Positions 1-8,966 of a DNA stretch of 8,966 nucleotides are shown piece by piece. This stretch comes from Planctomycetaceae bacterium (GTDB lineage: Bacteria > Planctomycetota > Planctomycetia > Pirellulales > UBA1268), in assembly GCA_947453875.1 (NCBI GenBank), contig CANGIH010000077.1, positions 1 to 8,966 on the forward strand. The letters run 5' to 3'. The notes below the pieces were generated by a model. That model was not told where the DNA came from and ran no database searches. It was given only the letters and a program-made list of their open reading frames with translations. The translations under genes were made by a program, and so were the position numbers. Every line of letters begins with the position of its first letter. Position 1 is the stretch's first letter.

Positions 1-17
1 CAAGTAATTCGCCTAAA

Positions 18-73
18 ATACCACGACAGCGACCGGGGGGTTTCCCTCCCGGTCGCTGTCTGGTATAGTTTTT
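18..73 (+). terminator. Intrinsic terminator upstream of rpoB (probable end of the rplL transcript)
   Basis: Positions 25-37 and 48-60 are a perfect 13-bp inverted repeat (GACAGCGACCGGG / CCCGGTCGCTGTC). The stem continues outward with a further 6 bp (18-23 ATACCA / 61-66 TGGTAT) after one bulged C at 24, giving about 19 bp around a 10-base loop. A run of five T lies at 69-73, as in a Rho-independent terminator. On the minus strand the stem is followed by a short T-run (positions 17-15), so it may act weakly in both directions. In most bacteria rplL precedes rpoB. Bases 2-7 read AAG TAA, which would suit the terminal Lys and stop of L7/L12, but that is too little to annotate. It could act as an attenuator that lets part of the transcription pass into rpoBC. 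Confidence 0.8.
41..69 (+). promoter_or_regulatory. Candidate extended -10 promoter for rpoBC, overlapping the terminator
   Basis: Positions 61-69 read TGG TATAGT, a TG-N extended -10 with five of six consensus bases in the hexamer (64-69). With a 17-base spacer the -35 position (41-46, TTTCCC) is poor, matching three of six, but extended -10 promoters can tolerate that. Transcription would start near 75-77 and give a leader of about 300 bases. The motif shares bases with the 3' arm of the terminator stem, so the match could be fortuitous. A second -10-like hexamer, TAAAAT, lies at 14-19, but its -35 would fall outside the window. Confidence 0.35.
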
Positions 74-221
74 GCATGGCACTTCCCCGGCGGCCCCGGC
101 TTTCTTCCTGGACCACCGGCGTCATCCTGCGCTCGCCTCCTTCCTCTTTCAGTGCCTGCCGCTGTGCTGTGGCGGGGCTCATCATCTCGACTGCCTCGGC
201 GCCATACGCATCGGCCCGTCC

Positions 222-245
222 GGCGGGAGGGTTAACCCTTCCGCC
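222..245 (+). repeat. GC-rich hairpin in the rpoB leader
   Basis: GGCGGGAGGG (222-231) pairs with CCCTTCCGCC (236-245) as a 10-bp stem with one G-U pair and a TTAA tetraloop. No T-run follows, so it is not a standard terminator. It could be a transcription pause, an RNA-processing site or simply a stabilising leader element. Confidence 0.5.
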
Positions 246-363
246 TGCCGGCTGGTCTGGCCGTCGCTATGGGGCGGTCGCTGATCGTGTGGCCCGCATT
301 CAGGCGGCGAGACAGCCGACTCGTCAGCGATCTCGTTCACGGACACCGTCAAGCGTCCTCCCG

Positions 364-367
364 GGAG
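364..367 (+). promoter_or_regulatory. Ribosome binding site of rpoB
   Basis: GGAG (within GGGAGA, 363-368) lies 10 bases before the ATG at 378. It supports this ATG, which also gives the N-terminus expected for the family. Confidence 0.6.
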
Positions 368-377
368 AATCCGCCTC

Positions 378-3300
378 ATGGCAACTCGCGCCATCCGCCG
401 CCTCCAGCCCACCGAGATCCGCCGCTACGGTAGCAGCCGCGCGAGCCATTCGATTCCCGATCTGACCGAGATCCAGACCCGCTTCTACGACCGGTTCCTG
501 CAGTACGACGTGCCGTCGTCCAAGCGCAAGGACGAGGGCATCGAGGGGGTGCTGCGCGAGATCTTCCCGATCGAAAGCTACGACCGCACCGTCAAGCTTG
601 AGTATGTCCGTTACGAGCTTGGCAAGCCTCGCTACGATCCCGATGAATGTCGGCAGTTGCGGCTCACCTACGGCCGCCCCCTCCGCGTTTGGCTGCGGCT
701 GACTCGCGAGCAGCCGATCGAGGAGGAGGTCTATCTCGGCGACATCCCGATCATGCTCGGCGGTGGCGAGTTCATCATCAATGGCGCGGAGCGCGTCGTG
801 GTGAGCCAGCTCCATCGCTCACCCGGCATCGACTTCGTCGCCGACACCGAGTCGACAGACCGTAAAACCTACAACTGCCGCATCATTCCCGAGCGAGGCA
901 GCTGGATCGAGCTGAATGTCTCGAAGAAGGACACGCTTCAGGTTCGCATCGACCAGAGTGGCAAATTTTCCGCCCTCACGCTCCTCCGGGCCATGGACCC
1001 GAAGTACACGCAGGATGCGGAAATCCTCAAGCTCTTCTACTCCACCGAAAAGGTGAAGTCCGACGGTGGGCGTTATGTCCCGAAGATCGAGGGGCGGATC
1101 GCCGTTGACGACATCGTTTACCCGCCGAAGCAGAAGGACGGCGCCCCCAATGACCGTGCCGGCGAGATCCTCGTCGAGGCCGGCTGCAAGATCTCCCACG
1201 ATCAGGCGGAATTGATCTGCACGTCGGGATTGCCGGCCGTGGAGGTGATGGACGAGCAGAAAGTGCCGCTCATCATGAACTCGCTCCGCGAGGACGCCGA
1301 CGAATCGAAGCGACGCACCGCCGTCGCGCCGAGCCATGAGGATGCACTCGTCCGCATCTACCAGCGCTTGCGGCCGGGCAACCCTCCTGCCCTCGACAAG
1401 GCCAAGGCCCTGTTCGACGAGAAATTCAAGGACACCAACCGCTACCGGCTCGGCCGTGTCGGCCGATTCCGCATCAATCGCAAGCTCGGGCTGTCGGTTC
1501 CCGAAACGGAGATGACCCTCCGTCCTGAGGATCTGATCGCCGCGATCCGTTACATGCTTCGTCTCTCCGATGGCGAGAACGAGGTCGAAGTTGACGACAT
1601 CGATCACCTCGGCAACCGCCGTCTGCGGACGATCGACGAACTGGCCAGCGACGAACTCCGCAAGGGTTTCCTCAAGCTTCGCCGCACCGTCCAGGAGCGA
1701 ATGAGCCTCAAGGACGTCACCGAGATGACGCCCCGGTCGCTTATCAACCCCAAGAGTATCTCCGCCGCGATCGAGTATTTCTTCGGTCGTGGGGAGCTCT
1801 CGCAGGTGGTCGATCAGACCAACCCGCTCTCGATGCTGACCCACGAGCGCCGGCTCTCGGCACTCGGCCCCGGCGGTCTCAACCGGAAGCGTGCCGGATT
1901 TGAAGTGCGAGACGTCCACATCTCCCACTACGGACGCATCTGCCCGATCGAGACCCCCGAAGGCACGAACATCGGCCTGATCTCGAGTCTGGCGATCTAC
2001 TCCGGGGTCGATTCGTATGGCTTCCTCGTCACCCCTTACCGCAAGGTGTCGAAGGGGAAACTCACCGACGACGTCGTCTGGCTCCGGGCAGACGAGGAAC
2101 ACGAGGCCACACTCGCTCCCGCCGATGCGCCGGTGATTGACGGCAAAATCGAAGGTGATTCGATCATCGCCCGCAACCGCGGCGACTTCGTCCTCGTCCG
2201 TGCCGATGAAGTCGGCTATATCGACGTCGCTCCGAGCCAAATGGTCGGAGTTTCGGCGGGACTGATCCCGTTCTTGGAGCACGACGACGCCAATCGTGCG
2301 CTCATGGGCTCCAACATGCAGAGGCAGGCGGTGCCGCTTTTGGTCACCGAGCCCCCCGTCGTGGGAACCGGCATGGAGCGGGATGTGGCCCTCAATTCCG
2401 GGCTTATCGTCCGGGCCGCCCGGAAGGGTGTCGTGACGTACTGCGACGCCGAGCGGATCGAAGTTTCCACGAGCGGTGCAGCCGCCCCCGACATCTACCG
2501 CCTGCGGAAGTATGTCGGCCTCAACGAACGCACCTGCCAAAACCAGAAGCCGATCGTGAACCTCGGCCAGAAGGTTGACAAGGGGGAGGTGCTCGCCGAC
2601 GGTGCCGCCATCTACAAGGGCGAACTCGCCCTTGGCCGCAACGTCCTCGTCGGCTTTATGGCGTGGGACGGCTTCAACTTCGATGACGCGATCATCATCA
2701 GCGAGGAGCTGGTGGAAGACGACGTCTACACCTCGATCCATATCGAGGAATACGACATCGAGATTCGCGACACGAAACTCGGCCGCGAGGAGTTCACTCG
2801 CGACATTCCCAATGTCGGCGAGCGGGCCCTCCACAATCTCGACGAAGGAGGCATCGTCAAGATCGGCACCTTCGTCCGCCCCGGCGACATCCTCGTCGGA
2901 AAGGTCTCGCCGAAGAGCAAGACAGAACTGACACCGGAAGAGAAGCTCCTCCACGCCATCTTCGGACGGGCTGGTGAGGACGTGAAGAACGACTCCCTTG
3001 AGGTCCCCTCGGGCGTCGAAGGAATCGTGATCGCCACCGAGAAGTTCTCCCGCCGGATGAGTCTGTCGGAAGACGAGCGGCGCGAATTCGAGAAGCAACT
3101 CAAGGAGGCGGAGAACGAGGGGAATGCCCGCGTTGCCGAAGCCTTCGGTGCCATGGTCGAGGAGATGGGGAAGGTGCTCGGCAAGCCCCTCACCGCCGCC
3201 GACGGTGGCTCGCTCGTCCGCGACCAGGAGCACAAGGTGGTGGCCGAGCGTGCCGCGGCCTTCCGCGTCGAGGAACTTGACCTCCGTTCCCCGCAGCGCA

Positions 3301-4151
3301 AGACCGACATCGAGAAGCTCCACAAGGCCATGTGGCCGGCAGTCGAGGAGGCGATCGACGCCCGCGAACGCCGTCTCAACAGCATGAAGCGCGGAGACGA
3401 ATTGCGCCCCGGCGTGCTCCAGATGGTGAAGGTTTACGTCGCCGCGAAGCGTGCCATCAGCGTCGGCGACAAGATGGCCGGTCGCCATGGCAACAAGGGG
3501 GTGATCGCCAAGATCCTTCCCAAGGAAGACATGCCGTTCCTTGCCGATGGCACTCCGGTGCAGATCCTTCTCAATCCGCTCGGCGTGCCAAGCCGCATGA
3601 ACGTCGGGCAGATTCTCGAGACCCATCTGGGATGGGCCGGGAAGGTGCTCGGGTTCCAGGCCATCACTCCGGTCTTCGACGGTGCCAGCGAAGAAGAGAT
3701 CAACGCCGTTCTCGACGAGGCTGGCCTGCCCCGTCACGGCAAGGCTCAACTCTTCGACGGCCGCACGGGCGAGAAACTCGAGCAGGAAACGACGGTGGGC
3801 TACATCTACATGCTGAAGCTTCACCACCTCGTCGATGACAAGGTCCACGCCCGTTCGACCGGCCCCTACTCCCTCATCACCCAGCAGCCTCTCGGTGGCA
3901 AGGCACGGTTCGGTGGCCAGCGGTTCGGGGAGATGGAAGTGTGGGCCCTCGAGGCGTATGGGGCTGCCTACATCCTCCAGGAACTCCTCACCGTGAAGAG
4001 TGACGACGTCGAGGGCCGGACGAAGATCTACGAGAGCATGGTGAAGGGGGAGAACACCCTCGAGGCTGGCACCCCGGCCAGCTTTGACGTGCTCACCAAC
4101 GAGATCCGCGGACTGGCTCTCAACATGTCGCTCGAGAAGCGGCGTCTGTGA
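378..4151 (+). CDS. rpoB: DNA-directed RNA polymerase subunit beta
   Basis: This is the beta subunit of core RNA polymerase, which forms one wall of the active-site cleft and carries the lobe, protrusion, flap and rifampicin pocket. The protein is complete at 1257 residues (E. coli 1342) and starts at an ATG with GGAG upstream. Visible blocks include FIINGAERVVVSQLHRSPG (132-150) and the rifampicin region (about 470-500, LSQVVDQTNPLSMLTHERR). IETPEGTNIGL follows (524-534), then NMQRQAVPLL (646-655) and the near-active-site segment FNFDDA (766-771). The flap spans about 790-885. GDKMAGRHGNKG (1030-1041) carries Lys1032 and Lys1040, PSRMN has Arg1073, and HARSTG has His1157. The conserved C-terminal clamp is about 1145-1257. 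A hydrophilic, charged stretch (about 888-1003) sits where E. coli has its large beta insertion. Oddities are Asp769 where Glu is nearly universal and Val477-Val478 in the rifampicin pocket. The gene is followed by rpoC after 146 bases. Leu TTA and CTA codons are absent and there is a single Ser TCA (codon 148). Confidence 0.99.
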   Translation: MATRAIRRLQPTEIRRYGSSRASHSIPDLTEIQTRFYDRFLQYDVPSSKRKDEGIEGVLREIFPIESYDRTVKLEYVRYELGKPRYDPDECRQLRLTYGRPLRVWLRLTREQPIEEEVYLGDIPIMLGGGEFIINGAERVVVSQLHRSPGIDFVADTESTDRKTYNCRIIPERGSWIELNVSKKDTLQVRIDQSGKFSALTLLRAMDPKYTQDAEILKLFYSTEKVKSDGGRYVPKIEGRIAVDDIVYPPKQKDGAPNDRAGEILVEAGCKISHDQAELICTSGLPAVEVMDEQKVPLIMNSLREDADESKRRTAVAPSHEDALVRIYQRLRPGNPPALDKAKALFDEKFKDTNRYRLGRVGRFRINRKLGLSVPETEMTLRPEDLIAAIRYMLRLSDGENEVEVDDIDHLGNRRLRTIDELASDELRKGFLKLRRTVQERMSLKDVTEMTPRSLINPKSISAAIEYFFGRGELSQVVDQTNPLSMLTHERRLSALGPGGLNRKRAGFEVRDVHISHYGRICPIETPEGTNIGLISSLAIYSGVDSYGFLVTPYRKVSKGKLTDDVVWLRADEEHEATLAPADAPVIDGKIEGDSIIARNRGDFVLVRADEVGYIDVAPSQMVGVSAGLIPFLEHDDANRALMGSNMQRQAVPLLVTEPPVVGTGMERDVALNSGLIVRAARKGVVTYCDAERIEVSTSGAAAPDIYRLRKYVGLNERTCQNQKPIVNLGQKVDKGEVLADGAAIYKGELALGRNVLVGFMAWDGFNFDDAIIISEELVEDDVYTSIHIEEYDIEIRDTKLGREEFTRDIPNVGERALHNLDEGGIVKIGTFVRPGDILVGKVSPKSKTELTPEEKLLHAIFGRAGEDVKNDSLEVPSGVEGIVIATEKFSRRMSLSEDERREFEKQLKEAENEGNARVAEAFGAMVEEMGKVLGKPLTAADGGSLVRDQEHKVVAERAAAFRVEELDLRSPQRKTDIEKLHKAMWPAVEEAIDARERRLNSMKRGDELRPGVLQMVKVYVAAKRAISVGDKMAGRHGNKGVIAKILPKEDMPFLADGTPVQILLNPLGVPSRMNVGQILETHLGWAGKVLGFQAITPVFDGASEEEINAVLDEAGLPRHGKAQLFDGRTGEKLEQETTVGYIYMLKLHHLVDDKVHARSTGPYSLITQQPLGGKARFGGQRFGEMEVWALEAYGAAYILQELLTVKSDDVEGRTKIYESMVKGENTLEAGTPASFDVLTNEIRGLALNMSLEKRRL

Positions 4152-4172
4152 CGCTGCTCCTCCACGCTGGCT

Positions 4173-4211
4173 CCGGGGGCCGCTGGTGGTGTCACCACCT
4201 TCCGCCCCCGG
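4173..4211 (+). repeat. Two-part hairpin in the rpoB-rpoC spacer
   Basis: The outer stem is a perfect 8 bp (4173-4180 CCGGGGGC / 4204-4211 GCCCCCGG). The inner stem is a perfect 6 bp (4185-4190 GGTGGT / 4194-4199 ACCACC) closed by a GTC loop. A 4-by-4 internal loop separates them. The element begins 21 bases after the rpoB stop and has no T-run, so it is unlikely to be a simple terminator. It may be a processing, pausing or mRNA-stability element between the two cistrons. It is followed by a C-rich, G-poor tract (about 4222-4275) leading to the rpoC ribosome binding site. Confidence 0.6.
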
Positions 4212-4284
4212 TCCGGTGCTGATTCCTCCGGCCACACACCCCATCCCGTCCACGACCAGACAACACCCGCCCCAGGGTTCTTCC

Positions 4285-4290
4285 AAGGAG
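4285..4290 (+). promoter_or_regulatory. Ribosome binding site of rpoC, deciding its GTG start
   Basis: AAGGAG lies 7 bases before the GTG at 4298. This is the best Shine-Dalgarno in the window, and it fixes the start at a GTG rather than an ATG. It suggests rpoC is translated by independent initiation rather than by coupling to rpoB. Confidence 0.85.
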
Positions 4291-4297
4291 ACGTCTC

Positions 4298-8638
<4,341 letters not shown>

Positions 8639-8653
8639 TCCGGCCGGCTCCAG

Positions 8654-8689
8654 CCGCGGTGAAAGCCCTCCACTGGGTTTTCGCCGCGG
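8654..8689 (+). terminator. Strong hairpin just after rpoC, likely 3' end or terminator element
   Basis: The two arms, 8654-8668 (CCGCGGTGAAAGCCC) and 8675-8689 (GGGTTTTCGCCGCGG), pair over 15 bp with two G-U wobbles and a 6-base loop. The stem starts 16 bases after the rpoC stop codon, a typical place for a terminator. However, G-rich sequence follows instead of a T-run, so it may be a T-less terminator or a 3' stability structure. Part of its 5' arm can pair instead with 8733-8740. Confidence 0.55.
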
Positions 8690-8691
8690 GT

Positions 8692-8744
8692 GGGGCGGTG
8701 ACGAAGACTCCGTGGGTGCGGGTTGTCGCCCCAGGGCTTTTGTT
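8692..8744 (+). terminator. Second, weaker terminator-like stem-loop downstream of rpoC
   Basis: GGGGCGGTGAC (8692-8702) can pair with GTTGTCGCCCC (8722-8732) over 11 bp, three of them G-U, around a 19-base loop. A T-rich stretch, TTTTGTT (8738-8744), begins five bases later. The six G-C pairs at the base are convincing, but the inner wobble pairs and long loop make it weaker than the first hairpin. Together the two could end rpoBC transcription before the next gene. Confidence 0.4.
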
Positions 8745-8749
8745 CGTAC

Positions 8750-8763
8750 TCGGCCGCGGCCGA
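8750..8763 (+). repeat. 14-base perfect palindrome before the downstream gene
   Basis: TCGGCCGCGGCCGA is identical to its reverse complement and sits 36 bases before the ATG at 8800. It could be a binding site for a dimeric regulator of the next gene. Palindromes built only of G/C-rich steps also arise easily by chance in such DNA, so the functional reading is weak. Confidence 0.4.
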
Positions 8764-8786
8764 TGGAACAGCGAACGGGTCCCTCC

Positions 8787-8790
8787 GGAG
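8787..8790 (+). promoter_or_regulatory. Ribosome binding site of the partial downstream gene
   Basis: GGAG lies 9 bases before the ATG at 8800, good spacing for initiation. It is the main reason to prefer this ATG over the in-frame GTG at 8851, which has no comparable motif upstream. Confidence 0.55.
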
Positions 8791-8799
8791 CGATTTCCC

Positions 8800-8966
8800 A
8801 TGGTCCATCCCGCTGGACGAGCCGCCAGCCATCGCCCTCCGCGCGGCGGCGTGATCACCCTGTCCGGCGTCATCCTGGCGCTGGTGACCGGCCTTGCTGC
8901 TCCGGCAGTGATCGCACAGGTCCCTGCCTACAACCCCTACGCCGATAGCCAGGACCCGATGCCCCC
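8800..8966 (+). CDS. Exported protein of unknown function, N-terminal part (truncated by window edge)
   Basis: An open frame starts at ATG 8800 and stays open to the window edge, giving 55 residues. Residues 1-17 are basic and polar (Arg7, Arg12, Arg15), 18-34 are hydrophobic (VITLSGVILALVTGLAA), and VIA|Q at 37-40 fits a signal peptidase I site. The remaining visible sequence (QVPAYNPYADSQDPMP) is polar and Pro/Tyr-rich. I infer Sec-dependent export to the periplasm or beyond. There is no Cys at the cleavage point, so it is not a lipoprotein by this reading. The visible part is too short to assign a family. The alternative GTG start at 8851 would leave a signal sequence with almost no basic N-region, so ATG 8800 is preferred. 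It is separated from rpoC by 161 bases containing terminator-like hairpins, so it is probably not part of the rpoBC operon. Confidence 0.7.
   Translation, partial: MVHPAGRAASHRPPRGGVITLSGVILALVTGLAAPAVIAQVPAYNPYADSQDPMP

Larger units (their letters stand above)
74..377 (+). other. Long untranslated leader of rpoB
   Basis: About 300 bases lie between the terminator and the rpoB start without a credible gene. The open frames here have no convincing Shine-Dalgarno, are low-complexity Ser/Arg/Pro/Ala translations, and either overlap rpoB out of frame or run antisense to it. Visible structure includes a hairpin at 155-176 (CCTGCCGC / GTGGCGGG, 8 bp with two G-U pairs and a 6-base loop) and a stronger one at 222-245, listed separately. 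The region is expected to be transcribed as the rpoBC leader, by read-through of the upstream terminator or from the candidate promoter. I recognise no known riboswitch or ribosomal-protein binding site in it. Confidence 0.6.

Noticed and set aside
1..7. Possible last codon and stop of rplL (AAG TAA at 2-7)
   Set aside because: It fits the terminal Lys of L7/L12 and the usual gene order, but six bases cannot support a gene call.
76..465. 129-codon open frame starting before rpoB and overlapping its start
   Set aside because: It is a Ser/Ala/Arg-rich low-complexity translation with no Shine-Dalgarno, out of frame with rpoB and crossing leader hairpins.
819..4286. 1155-codon open frame antisense to rpoB
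   Set aside because: It is in exact codon register with rpoB and is open only because rpoB avoids TTA, CTA and TCA. It has no ribosome binding site, no recognisable domain and shadow-like composition.

Overview
This window is the rpoBC locus of a GC-rich bacterium. It holds two complete genes, rpoB (beta subunit, 1257 residues) and rpoC (beta-prime subunit, 1446 residues), both on the + strand. The 5' end of a third + strand gene, encoding an exported protein, runs off the right edge. By protein style the organism looks like a member of Planctomycetota, perhaps Pirellulales-like. The clues are the RpoB N-terminus (IPDLTEIQTRFYDRFLQYD), the SPKSKTELTPEEKLLHAIFG block of the flap, the rifampicin region (LSQVVDQTNPLSMLTHERR) and the Lys/Ala-rich linker near the RpoC C-terminus. 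This assignment is from memory of family sequences, not from a search.

Layout: positions 1-73 hold a strong intrinsic-terminator hairpin with a T-run. It probably ends the upstream transcript, expected to be rplJ-rplL, and its 3' edge also spells an extended -10 promoter motif. Positions 74-377 are a roughly 300-base leader with two GC-rich hairpins and no credible gene. rpoB follows (378-4151), then a 146-base spacer containing a two-part hairpin, a C-rich G-poor tract and a very good Shine-Dalgarno. rpoC follows (4298-8638, GTG start). After rpoC, positions 8639-8799 hold two stem-loops, with a third, mutually exclusive pairing between them, and a 14-base perfect palindrome. A Shine-Dalgarno and ATG then open the partial gene at 8800, whose first 39 residues look like a signal peptide.

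The two complete genes encode the two large subunits that together form the RNA polymerase active centre. RpoC supplies the DFDGD Mg2+ site, bridge helix, trigger loop and both zinc sites. RpoB supplies the second catalytic wall, the flap and the rifampicin pocket. The genes are collinear and probably one transcription unit. The last gene lies beyond terminator-like structures and is probably independent.

This is an ordinary housekeeping region and I see no new defence, mobile or biosynthetic system in it. Points worth a second look are an Asp replacing the near-universal Glu beside the beta active centre (residue 769), a Val-Val pair in the rifampicin pocket, the terminator/promoter overlay upstream, the rpoB-rpoC spacer structure, the alternative RNA folds after rpoC, and the exported protein gene following rpoC.
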